Below, one piece after another: positions 21,979 to 33,100 of a DNA stretch of 64,000 nucleotides. The translations under genes and the position numbers were made by a program. The notes beneath the pieces are model-generated. The model was not told the origin of the DNA, ran no database searches, and saw only the letters and a program-made list of their open reading frames with translations. Source of the stretch: Madurella fahalii (taxonomy: Eukaryota > Ascomycota > Sordariomycetes > Sordariales); NCBI GenBank assembly GCA_029876055.1, contig CM056875.1, positions 3,497,001-3,561,000 on the forward strand, written 5' to 3'. Numbering within the stretch: the first letter of the stretch is position 1; each line of letters begins with the position of its first letter.

Positions 21979-23031
21979 ATGTCGAGTCCCCCGCGCTCCA
22001 TCCTCGGCTCCATCAAGGACAAGCTCTCCGGGAAATCGCGGTCGCGGTCACCCAGCCCACATCCCTTTCCGGCGCAGTCCACGACGAACCCGTTTGTGAC
22101 CCAGCCGGCGGCGCCATCGCAGGGCGCCCCCGCCCGCCCGCCGGCTGATAAGAGCCAACCCCCGCCCCCACCCTACTCGGAGGTCGCTCCGAACCCCACT
22201 ATCGCCATCCACGATGCCGGCGCCGAGCGGGTTGCATCTCCGGCCCCGTCGGCCTCGTCGGCGCGCTCAGACCGCAGCATCACGTCGCCCGAGGACCCCT
22301 ACGCCTTCCTCAGCTCATTCGACACCGTCTTCCTGATCGACGACAGCGGTTCCATGGCCGGCCGCTCCTGGCGCGAGGTCAAGGAAGCCTTGCGCGCCAT
22401 CGCCCCGATCTGCACCGCCCACGATGACAACGGTATCGACGTTTACTTCCTCAACGCGCGCAGCGGCGCCAACTCGGAGGGCGGCTACTGCAACATCAGG
22501 AGTGCCGACCAGGTCGAGTTCCTCTTCACCAACGTGCGCCCCTCGGGCGGCACCCCGACCGGCACGCGCATCAACCAGATCCTGAAGCCCTACCTCCGCC
22601 ACTACGAGAAGCAGGTTGCCCGGACGGGCAACCCGGACGACTGCGGCGTCAAGCCCGTCAACATGATTGTCATCACCGACGGCGTGCCCACCGACGACCC
22701 CGAGTCCGTCATCGTCAGCATCGCCAAGAAGCTCGACCGGCTGGAGGCGCCGCCCCACCAGGTTGGCATCCAGTTCTTCCAGGTCGGCCGGGAGCTCGGC
22801 GCCGCCGAGGCGCTGAAGGAGCTTGACGACGGACTGGCCCAGCAGGGGGGCGGCGTCCGGGATCTGGTCGACACTGTGACGTGGGACGGCAGAGACGGCG
22901 CGGCTCACGTGCTCTCGGCCGACGCCATTCTCAAGGTTGTGCTGGGCGCCGTCGTCAAGCGTCTGGATAGGCGGACGAACGCGCGGTTGAGCGGCGAGTC
23001 CAGACGGAGTCGGACTCACCTCGCTCCGTGA
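21979..23031 (+). CDS. von Willebrand factor A (vWA) domain protein
   Basis: Intronless, 350 aa from the ATG at 21979. An in-frame ATG at 21928 would add 17 residues, but the chosen ATG has a better context (CAACCACCATG). The N-terminal third is low-complexity, rich in Ser, Pro and Ala (PFPAQSTTNPFVTQPA, PPPPPYSEV). From about residue 114 a vWA fold follows with the MIDAS motif DDSGS (121-125), the MIDAS Thr in GGTPTGT and the VITDGVPTDD strand. There is no signal peptide or membrane segment, so it is probably cytosolic. Such stand-alone metal-binding vWA proteins are widespread in filamentous fungi with mostly unknown roles. The PPPYSEV segment resembles PY/WW-ligand motifs but this is only suggestive. 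Confidence 0.85.
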   Translation: MSSPPRSILGSIKDKLSGKSRSRSPSPHPFPAQSTTNPFVTQPAAPSQGAPARPPADKSQPPPPPYSEVAPNPTIAIHDAGAERVASPAPSASSARSDRSITSPEDPYAFLSSFDTVFLIDDSGSMAGRSWREVKEALRAIAPICTAHDDNGIDVYFLNARSGANSEGGYCNIRSADQVEFLFTNVRPSGGTPTGTRINQILKPYLRHYEKQVARTGNPDDCGVKPVNMIVITDGVPTDDPESVIVSIAKKLDRLEAPPHQVGIQFFQVGRELGAAEALKELDDGLAQQGGGVRDLVDTVTWDGRDGAAHVLSADAILKVVLGAVVKRLDRRTNARLSGESRRSRTHLAP

Positions 23032-23856
23032 CCGGTTTCCTCTTATAGACGATGAACGGGGTCTTCTTTTATTCTTTCTTTCTCTAATTTTAGTGAGGTT
23101 TGCTATGACATAAGGCGTTGAAGACGCAGCACAAAACAGGCCCGGGTGGGCGTGGTTTCATTGGACCTGTATTACTAGATTTCCTCTTCATCGCTGATTT
23201 AGATGGTTGATGGGGGATGGCGGATAAGGCCTGCCTGCGGCGGAGAGCGCAGACGAAGCGGTAATCGCCCCTGACGGCACTGGAGAACATTGATACCCCA
23301 TCAAAGACGAGCAAGTGTTGGCTTTTTAGACAGAGAATTAGCAAAGATCAGCACTTCCCTTGACAACTGATCCATGAGCTTCCCGTGGCAGAACACTTGG
23401 ACACGACGAATGCCGACTTTTGACGACCTAGAATAACATCAAATCTCACCCCCTCCATTCAAGAAGCCCAGACGCAGAAATCAATGAACTGCAACCGTAT
23501 AGTATGCATTGTGTCATGGTCGTAATCATTGATCCCCTGTTCCACTCCCGCACCGACCTTCCACTTTGCCCCTTACAATGCTGGTAAACCATACTCCGTA
23601 CATCAGAACCTAGAATGTCGCCCGAACCGTGGAACCCCATAACACCAATTACTCTGCTCTGCCCAAAGTAGAAGCGTGGAGAAGAGAGAAAGAAAAAAAA
23701 AAAGAAAAGAAAAAACGAGTAACAAACAAACAAACACTACCCGCTTCTGCTCCCTCCCCGTTCAAGGCCTGCTCTCCCTTGTTTTTTCCAAATCCCAACT
23801 CCCCCATACGCTAAAATCCACAGTAATCGTACACCAAGCGAACGGCAGGCAAGGGA
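23032..23856. other. Convergent 3' spacer
   Basis: These 825 nt lie between the vWA stop and the stop of the Nud1-like gene. There is an A-rich stretch at about 23670-23720 and no recognisable gene. It presumably contains both 3' UTRs. Confidence 0.5.
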
Positions 23857-26800
23857 TCAAGCGAAGCTGTCCTCGGCGGGCCAGCGGACGCTCCCATCGC
23901 CAACACCATCACCATCACCATCACCATCACCACCTCCCTCTCTCTCCGCTTTCTTCTTCTTCCTCTTCCCCCCATCCACCTTCTTCCCGTCGCGGCCCAG
24001 CACCAACCCCTTCTCCGCGAGCGCCAGCCACACTGCATCCTCGCTCCCCTCGTCATCCGCGCCGCCCGTAGCCTTCGCGCGCCCCGTCAGATCCAGGCCA
24101 TCCAGCCTGCGCACGCGCGCACACCGTCCGCGCACCAGCATCTCCCACACGCGCCTGCGCATGCGCGTCGCCATGTCCAGCCGCGCGCAGTACCGCCCGT
24201 CCGTCTCCGCGTCCTGCGGCGGGAGCACAAACTCCCCGCCGCCGCCGCCGCCGTGGTCTTCTTTGTCCCGCTGGCCGTTGCCGTCGTCACGGTCGGCATC
24301 GCCTTTCCTCGCCGCCACCTCCCGCTGCCGCTGCAGCAGCTGCTGCAACGCAGGCGCGTAGAAGCCCAAAGTGACGGGGTTATCTCTGCAGTCGAGGTCG
24401 GCGAGGGCGCGGAGGCCGGCCAGGACGTCGACGGCGGCGGCGGCGTCGGCGAGGCGGTTCCCCGCGACGAACAGCCGCTTGAGGCGCTGGACGCCGCGCA
24501 GGCCGCGCAGGCCGGCCAGCGCGTTCATGTTGAGGTTGAGCACCCGCAGGTTGGGCACCATGAGGCCGATGTGGTCCGGCAGGCTGGTCAGGCCGCAGTT
24601 GGCGAGCTCCAGCAGCTGCAGGTTGAGCAGGTCCACGGGCGGCTCGAAGCGGCTCAGGAGGTTGCCCGAGAGGTAGAGCTTGCGGACCTCGTAGGCGCGC
24701 GCGAGCAGGTGCGCGAGGTCGAGCGGCTCCGGGCCGTGCTGTTCGCGCAGCGAGAGCGAGTCGATGCGCCGCGCGCGCGAGAAGCCCTGGATGCGGACGA
24801 GCGCGTTGCGGTCCGCGTGGAGGAGGCGCAGGTGAGGGAGGAGCTTGACGTCGAGGGACGTGAGGTGGTTGTCGTTGAGGTGCAGGTATTTGAGCGAGGG
24901 GAGGGGATCCGCCTCGAGGGAGAAGGTGGAGAGCTGGTTGGACTCGAGATTGAGGGAGTTGAGCGATGAGAGCTGGGCGAGGTGGGCAATGCGTCTGATG
25001 CGGTTGTTTTTGAGGTCGAGCTCGGTCAGTTGGTCCATTGTGGCGCCGTCGAGGTCGATGTCTTCGATGAGGTTGCCCCTGACCCGGAGCGTTTGGAGAC
25101 CGCGGTGGTATTTGATGCCGTCTAGGCTAGTGATTTGGTTGTTGTCGGCTCGCAGGCTGCGCAGATGGACAAGACTCCTAAAGGCCGCTAGACTGGTAAG
25201 ACCGTTGTTGGAGACGTCGACATACTGAAGATTCATTAGGTGGTTCCAGGCCGTGAGACTAGACAGCTGGTTGTCTGTGGCCCGCAGGTGCCGGACGGAA
25301 GAGGGTACGCCACTGAGGTTGCCAATGTTGTTCTTGGAAACGTCGAGGCTCACCAGTTGCCCGCAGAATTCGTCCAGCGCGTGCAGTGCGCCCAGCCCTT
25401 TGCCGCGCAGATCGAGTTCCTGCATGTCTTCCCAGTATGGCTCGAAGGGCTCCACCTCGGCGAGCTTCTCCACGAGCTCGCGCATGCTCATCGACATGAC
25501 GCGCCTCGACCGGTCGCCCGTGACAAGATGATGGTCGCCGACTACGTAGCTGGCCTCGAGGGGGAGCGTCTCCTCCGCACGGTGCACAGTGAACTCGGAA
25601 AGGGGGCTGAGCGAGAAGGTGCCGACATATTGGCTCATGATGGGAGCTCCATCGACGCCGGCAACGGGGCAGTCCCGGGATCGTGCCGGGGTGGCTAATA
25701 GGAAGCTGAGGCCCGCTTGTTGCCCGCCTTCCGGCTCAGGGCCGACGACGCCGTAGTCTCCCAGAACGCTGAGTTCCATGCCCGAGACCCCTTCCTGGGA
25801 TTGAGCCTGGGCCGGATTGGACTCTTCATCCCGCTCATCGATCCGCGACACGGGCCGTGCCATCAAGGACTGGCCGCGGACGGAGAGGTGACGCCGCGGA
25901 CCTCGCGACTGGCTGCGGGATTCCGATGACCTTCTTCTAGAAGCCGCATGAACTGAGATGATCCTTCGTCCTCTCCTGAACGAGTCACCAGCCGAGTCGT
26001 CTGCAGCCTGGCAAGGGATGCGGGCGTCCTCCGATATCATTTTGCCAATCTCGGCTACGTCCTGGATCACTGAGGCTATCGGAGATGAGAAACTGATGGT
26101 GAGTCGCCTGGGTTCTTTCCTTCGGCCATCATGGATGCTGATCTCGTGCTCAACGGGCTGCTCCTCAATGTGCATAGACACCAGCGATGCTTCCTGACTG
26201 GGATTAAGGTGGTGTGTGGGCTCCGCCGCTGTATTGAACGTCATCTTCTGTATCGAAGCAGCGGTAGACGGCCTTGACGGACTGGCCGGGCTTTCGGGGC
26301 GCGGAAGGTCGTCTTGAGGCTCGAGCTCCTTCTTGCCAGTTCCGCGCATCAGGTTCTGCATCTCCATGGTCATGTCAACCGATAGATCGGGAATATCGGC
26401 AAACGGATCGTCCTCGCTGACTTCGGAGTGAGGGAAACTTTCCCTGCGTTTCGCAGAAGCGGCCGCCGTCTTCCTCTTGACCCAAATATTGCGTTGCCTG
26501 TCCAACACCATGTTTCCAACCTGGTCCGGAATCAGATGTAGCACGCTCTCTGGGGCGATTGTTTTCCTCGCTTCGGATCCTCTTGAAGATCCTCTCGAGG
26601 AACCTGTCGGCACCGACATCCCGGTGGATTGGCTGGGTGGGCCGGTCGAGCCCTGGGACGCCACGCCGTCACTCTCAGCATTGGCACGCTGACGCTCTTC
26701 CCACTCCGGATTCCGGGAGATGCGAATGTTTGGTGGGTCACTGACAACATCGGCGCCAGAAAGTGAGGTTCGACTGCCATTGCTGCCCCAAGCACTCTTT

Positions 26801-29434
26801 GACTCGACCTCGTGCTCTTTCACAACTGGGAAAGTTTCTCGGGGGAGAGTGGCTGAACGCATTGAGGAGGCGATGATTTCGCCCATGTCACTGGCTTCTT
26901 CATACTGCTTGAGTCGCTCAACGAGCTCGGGATCTTCCTGTTTCGTGGGCATACGTGAGAGAGGAGGCCGCCCCTCGCGGCTCGGCGGGCGCGAGAATGG
27001 TTCCTGGGTTGATTCCTGGAACGAGCTCTCCAAGTCCGGGGACGGCTGTCCGTGCTCCGCATCCGATTCCTCTAAGCTGGCCAGTCCGCTTGGCAAGCCG
27101 GCCTTGCTGCGGATCATAGCCATGATCTTGTTGGCTTCATTGATAAAGTCCTCGGTCCTGATGGACGGCTTCCTATTGGCTTCTAAGGTGGCACCGATCG
27201 GCAGGGCAGCTGGAGGCTGCGAATGCCTGCTGGAACGAGCAAGCGACTTATCAAGCTCGGCAAGGGGCGGACGGTCCCGCTGAACCGAGGACCGCTGGCT
27301 TGGTGTGGGGGTCCGAGGCCGCAGCTCTTGTCGGGCCGGAGCCGCTTCGGCCTCTGCCATTTCGTGCTGGCCGCTGCTGCGCACATCTTGCCAGTGCCTG
27401 CCAATGGCCGACTGCATCTGCAGGTGCGACAGCTGGACTGAATCCACCCCCTGAGCGAGGCCATCAGCCCCGTACGAGACATCCGACTTGTGCAGCGTCC
27501 TGCGTCGCTTTGGCGTCGGGTCCTTCGAGGGTGATGTCCGCGGTCGCTTGATTTCAGAAGCGGCAGCGTCTCTCCGCCTCGGCGTGGTGAGGGTGCCGAC
27601 ATACGGCGGGAAGGATGCTCGGGTATCTCTTCCGAGACGTCGAGGAAAATGAGAGGTTGTAGGCTTTTGCCGCCGTCTGCGTACTACTAGGTCCTCCGCA
27701 TCTGATAGCGACGACGTCTGGCTAAGCTCAAAGATGGGGGGAGCGGAGGCTGCATCGAGTCTCCATCGGGGCCACGGTTCTCCTTATCGCCATCCATGCC
27801 GGATGCGTCGTACGACATTTGAGAAAACTCGTCATTGAATTCGTATCCATCTAGTTCCCCGGCCCCAAATCTGTTCGGCGAGCCCGAAGGCAGCCGTAAT
27901 CCAGACGCGCCGCCTGATTGCCATTGGTTGTCGTATGGGTCTTCCTGGGCTATCGAGAACGAAAGATCGCTGGGGCCCTCTTGAAACTGGCTTAGCCGCC
28001 TGAGGAGGGTCTGGTTGGTAAAGGTGTCGTAGGGTTGGAAGAGCTTCAGCGGGCTTCCGACACTGCCTTGGGGGGAGCGAGGAGCTTCTCTGATCGCTTC
28101 TCCGGGCTCGGATTTGGGGCAGGCGGGAGATCCGGACTGTGCAGGGGCGTTTGGTCGTCCGTTTCCCAGCGCTCAACCCTCACTGTAGGGAATTGCTTCG
28201 GCGTGCTCGCTTGCAGGGATTCTTCGGGATGCAACTCATATGTGTCGTTGAGCGCGGAGCTCAATCCATGGTTGCGGAACGATCCATCTTCTGATCGGCC
28301 GCCCCTTCGGAAATTGACGAAGCCTCCTAACTGCTCGTAATCTTTTGTCGTCTCGAGATTGCCCGAATGGGCAGGGATCCCAGACTGCCCGTCGGTAGCG
28401 TCTTCATCCGCGCCACCCGTGAGGAACCTCTGGTTCAACCTCAGTTTCTCCAGTCGCTTGCGAAGCTCGTCGGGGGATAGCTCGGCTGGACCGTAAGTAG
28501 TCTTGCCATTGCTGGCCTGGCGTCGTTCCAGCAGGATGGGGCTGAAATCCTCGTTGCGAATGTCGCTCCGACCGCTTACCTTGCGCGATTCGCTTGTAGC
28601 GCTCACGGACACTGCGGTTTGATCTGTCATGGAGGCGGCTTGAGAGCCGGTGTCTGGCGGTAGACTCAACTGGGATCCCCGGCTCTCATCGCCGGATTCC
28701 TCGGTCCGCCGATATTGCATCGAAGTCGGGGCTCTCTTTGGCGAGTGCTGTGACAACTCCGGCATGGAGTCGTCGACATGTATCTCCACTGTTGAAGGGT
28801 CGCGGGGATAGAGAGGCGGGCTGGACGGCAATGTGACGTCGAATCGCGACGGCCTCTCTGGGTACGAGGCGTTGTCTTCGTCGGCGGGCTCTGGCGCCGG
28901 CAGCGGGGGCTTGAAGATATTCTCCAAGCCTGTTCCCGCCGAAGTGAACAGGTCTCGCGGCTCTCCGTACGACAAATCGCCATACACCAAGCGGCGCTTC
29001 CACTCTGGCGTTTCCCCTTTCCCCTTGCAGGGCGACGAGTGCATGGATTTGCGGCGAAGAAATGACCGGCGAACGACCGAGTTCGATGTCGAAGCCGAGG
29101 CTGAGCGACAAGCATGGCAGTCACGCCCACTGTTGAGATTGCTGGGAGTGACCTCCTGGGAGAGCTTGGAAGGGGTGCGACGAGTGGTGGGGGTGAGCTT
29201 CTCGTTGGCGCTCCGCTCGTTGAGGATATTGCTACCGGTGCTGTCGGTGATGTTCTGGGACTTGTTGACGCGGGGACTCAATCGCGGGATTCTACTAGCA
29301 GCCGCCTTCGTCTTCTGTTTTGGGTCCCGCGGACGGGCAGGAGTAGTCGGCTCGGCAAAGGACGCGTCGGCGGATCCGGGCTGCGACACCCAGTCTTCGG
29401 AAAGGGAGTCCAGCCAGGCGGGCGCGGGCGCCAT
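23857..29434 (-). CDS. Nud1/Cdc11-like leucine-rich-repeat scaffold of the septation initiation/mitotic exit network; two 1-nt frame breaks
   Basis: Read from 29434 downward this is one intronless gene of 1859 aa once two single-base breaks are allowed. The first 1300 residues are disordered, rich in Ser, Pro and charged residues, with motifs such as LKLFQPYDTFTNQTLLRR and LSQTSSLSDAEDLVVRRR. Residues of about 1335-1700 form at least twelve LRRs (LDVSKNNIGNL, VDVSNNGLTSL, LDLKNNRIRRI, LNLNMNALAGL). The C-terminal tail has a Gly-Asp dipeptide run coded by CACCAT-like repeats. A large disordered N-terminus plus C-terminal LRRs is the plan of Nud1 (yeast), Cdc11 (fission yeast) and SNAD (Aspergillus), spindle-pole-body scaffolds for the septation kinase cascade. 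The frame shifts at six-base G runs (plus-strand view) at 28070-28075 and 27736-27741, each one base short. 5578 nt plus two bases is exactly 1860 codons. Divergent from the next gene. Confidence 0.85.
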
Positions 29435-30135
29435 GATGGCAGCGCGCGGAGGCGGAGCCAGTGGGGTTATGGATGTGGTGTATATGCGCCGGAGTGCTGC
29501 TACTTATTATTGCGCCGTCATCAAGGCGTGGAATCCCGGAGCTGTGAGGCGCGGCGTCGGCGCTGTGATTTGTTTGGCGGGGTTGTGCCGAGGATGCAGA
29601 AGCTGGATGTGATTATCTGTGGAGCTGTCGATTGGGGGGGAAATTTTAAAACGTAAAAAGGGGCAGAGCGCAGCAAATGTTGTCGCCGAAAATAATGCTC
29701 AAACGCAAGCCATAGCCATAGAGACTGGGTTCCCGTCGCCTTGTTGAACGTGATGATACTGTACCGTGAATTAATACATCATCGGAAAACCCGCCCTACT
29801 GGACAATCTCATCTCGGATGCGGCACCGGATCGCGTTTTGGGCATAAACACTGGGACAGATGCTGATTGGGTTGTTTGGGGCCGGTGCCTGTTTGCCGTG
29901 GCAACGGACAGACAAGGGTCTAAAGGACCTGCAGCTGCTCAGCTGACTGCGCGCGCCATCTTTAATTGATGATCCGCGTCGTGGCGCGCGTCGACCCACA
30001 GCTCCAATCCGTAGGCCCCCAAGGATGTGAATTAATGCACTGAACAAACCTATCTCGATCGCAGCACCCGCGCCGAACAGTTCAATCCCAGCCCACCACG
30101 ACGCCGATGTCAGGAGACGTGCATTGCACCGAACA
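29435..30135. promoter_or_regulatory. Shared divergent promoter region
   Basis: These 701 nt separate the start codons of the Nud1-like gene (-) and the disordered-protein gene (+). The region must carry both 5' leaders and promoters. Pyrimidine-rich patches exist, but no known binding site could be assigned. The arrangement allows shared control but does not prove it. Confidence 0.5.
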
Positions 30136-33100
30136 ATGAAGCCGTGTCTCGGCAGTCCCCATCGGGAATGGCTGCATCCCGAGCGCTTCTGCAACCAGCC
30201 CATTTATTGCGAGGCACTGCACAACCCCGACGATGTCCTCTGCCCCGGATCCGACGACGAGTCATACCACAGCCCGGCCGACCGTCGCATGCGCTACGAG
30301 GCACAGGCGCAGCGCTTCCTCGAAGGCAAACCCGTGTTCTTGCTCTCGGCATCTCTCCGGGGGCCCTTCGATCGGAAATCCGGTTGGGTCAACCCCTGGC
30401 GCTCCAAGTCTACATCCCGAACAAAGTCGGTCCGCCGAAGACGGCCGCCGGCATCACGGAGGGCTACGGTAGACCACCATGAATCCAGCCATGTCCCCGA
30501 CTCGAGCGGCTACCACCTACGCACGCCTGAAAGACAGGGTGCGCCACCTCGCGCCATCAACACACCCCCACGATACATGGACGACGAGTCGTTTGACCGA
30601 GTATGGGATTGGCGAGACAGAGTTCTTGCCGAAATCCAGGACAGTGTATCTTCGAGTCAGAATGTCTCACAGACGGAACCGGCGCTCTTGGACTCGAGAC
30701 TAGCGACGCAATACTTTGTCGCACCCGTCGCGTCATTTGATGGCGGTTCGAGGAGCAGCTCTGCTCCGCTCACACCTAGTGTGGCCGACCGCACCATGAA
30801 ACCAGGCGCCCCTGGGATATCGGGGCGAGAAGTGAACGGGTTGTCGCCTTCCCTGCAAGATAAGGCAGGGCAAGTCGCTTGCTCGGGCCGGGCACCGGCT
30901 AGCGCGAGCTCCCTTTCCTCCATTGGACCACAAGCCATAACTGAAGACCTCAGTCCGTTCGATGCAACCGATCTGTCTCCACATGCTGTGAGGATTTACG
31001 AGCAGCTTGTCATCGCGGAGCGCGCCACTAGCACCAATGAGGAGCAGCGGGGTGCCCAGAATGTATCAACTGAGAGCATAACAGCAAAGAAAGCGCCTTC
31101 GATGAGGTCGCCGGCAGAGAGGGAGCACGCCAAGGTAATAGAATCAAGCACGCCCTGCGATATTTTCCCAGAAGCAACAGCATCTTCCACCCGGGCCAAG
31201 GCACAGGCCAGCTCCCGCACGGATGGAAGCTTTCGCTACCGACGCAACGACGGCCGGGCTATCCTCAAGCGTTCTCGACCTGGAAGCAAGTTGTTTGATT
31301 CCCACTACGCACCTCGGGACTCAGACCTTTATCCGACTCTGGACGACCAGCCGGCTACGAGCCGCTCCGAGGACAAGACCCGTAGGACCCGTCTAGAGAG
31401 GAAGACCGCGGATGAAACGTTGACTGTTGCGTCCGAGAGCCTCCACGAAGTTATCACTGTTACCACAGGACTTGAAAGGCGGGCAACGCCTGAAAATACT
31501 CTCACGCCTATGCACTGTCAACCCATGCAGGAGCTAGACGGACAGGCAACCGAACCGGACCAGTCCGAGAGAGATGAAGAGGACGGAGACACCGAAACAA
31601 CCTCGCAAATCGACGGACCGACACTAGTCCCTTCCGGATCCGCCTCCGGTTCCGACCATCCCAGTACGCCCAGTTTCGGCCATTTTTCGGCCGAGAAGCA
31701 CTCGCAAGACATCATCTATGAGTCAGCTGGATTTCCCAGGAGACTGCTTTGGCCCAAATCACGACGGAGCGCCAACAGGGATTCTGCACCAATGTTTGCT
31801 CTTGGACCTGAACTCACACCGAACTCAACGCAACCTGAATCTGTCGGACTTGGGCATAATTTCCCTGCGAAGGAAGTTGTGTCTGAGCCTGCGGATAAAT
31901 CAGAAGCTGTCCAAGTACCGCCCGAAGGACAAGCTTTGGTCAACACTCAACAAGATCCACCGTCTGTTGTTAACGAGGGGTTTGAGGGACACGCAGAGTC
32001 TACGGTGGAAAAAGTCAGGGGAAGCGAAACCGGGAGCGAGGGAGAAGACGAGAAGTTGCCGGAGCAAGAGGAACCCCAGGTCGACACCATGGCTGATTCT
32101 AATACAAGTGAGGGTACGGAATCTGAGACACAACCAGCCTCTCGGGGTCCCGAATTAGGGATCCAAAGCCCCTGGGTCAAGGAAGACGTAGCACCGCTAC
32201 CCGGTAGAGCACCCGACCTCAACACGTCTAGCGACAGCGAAGATACCGGAGATACAAGAGATACCGATCCTAAGGCTGTCCAGAGCCCTTGGATGAATCA
32301 AGCCAATACCGTACCTCACATCCCGCACGTTACAGAGCAGCTCCATCCGTCTCAAGTTGGTACCCTAGACCTCTCCTTTATCGCCAGCCAAGCACTTGAA
32401 CAAGCTGTTTCACAGAGCCTGTGGGCAAGAGGCGACTCGCAGATCGCAGCACCGGAGCCCCCGGTGTTCAATCCCTTATCATCACCCGCGAACAGCGTTA
32501 TTCTACCAATTGCCGCCATCACTCAATCTCAGCAACTAGCGGGGCATGAAGAGGACATCGACATGTGCAATTCCCAGCTGTATCCTCCGCATCCATCCAC
32601 CCCTGAAACGAAGCAGTCGGGCCTGCCAACGCCAGACTTCACCTTCCCCGTTAGATCCTTCCGGGACTTTATGACCCCTTCTCCCCAGCGTCCCGCCAAG
32701 AGACGCCGAATCTCCACCGACACCCACTGCCATCTCCCGAGCACCCAGGCTCTCATCAATGCTGCCATATCCAACCCCTGGGCTAAGCCTTCCACCTCGA
32801 GACCCAGAAGGCAGAAACGCGTTTCATGGGCCCCCCTCCCAGACGAAACGGAACCCACCACCCCAGCCATCGAACCCGACGTTGCCGCAGCAGACTCACG
32901 ATGCGGCGCTGGACTCTCAACCAGTGACGCTAACGTCATCAGAACCAAAACACCTACCCAAGTTCCACGAGCAGGTTCCCCCCCGCCCAGCATCCTCGCC
33001 ACGTCCAAGCTCCCCACCGAGGCAAACCAGAAGTTTGCCAAGCATTTTGCCGCCGTGACCAACCGCCGCCGGCGTGGTGGTAGCAGCGGTGGTGTTGCCG

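Noticed and set aside
22315..23019. 234-codon open frame antisense to the vWA gene
   Set aside because: Shadow frame: the sense strand carries a complete vWA domain with MIDAS motif.
23900..23940. CACCAT repeats read as a His-tag-like or regulatory repeat
   Set aside because: On the coding strand they encode a Gly-Asp run in the Nud1-like C-terminus, so a coding repeat is sufficient explanation.
27976..28062. An intron explaining the first Nud1-like frame break
   Set aside because: GTGTCG..CCAG is phase-compatible but would remove LKLFQPYDTFTNQTLLRR, which looks like a conserved segment. The second break at 27736-27741 has no comparable splice solution that I found.
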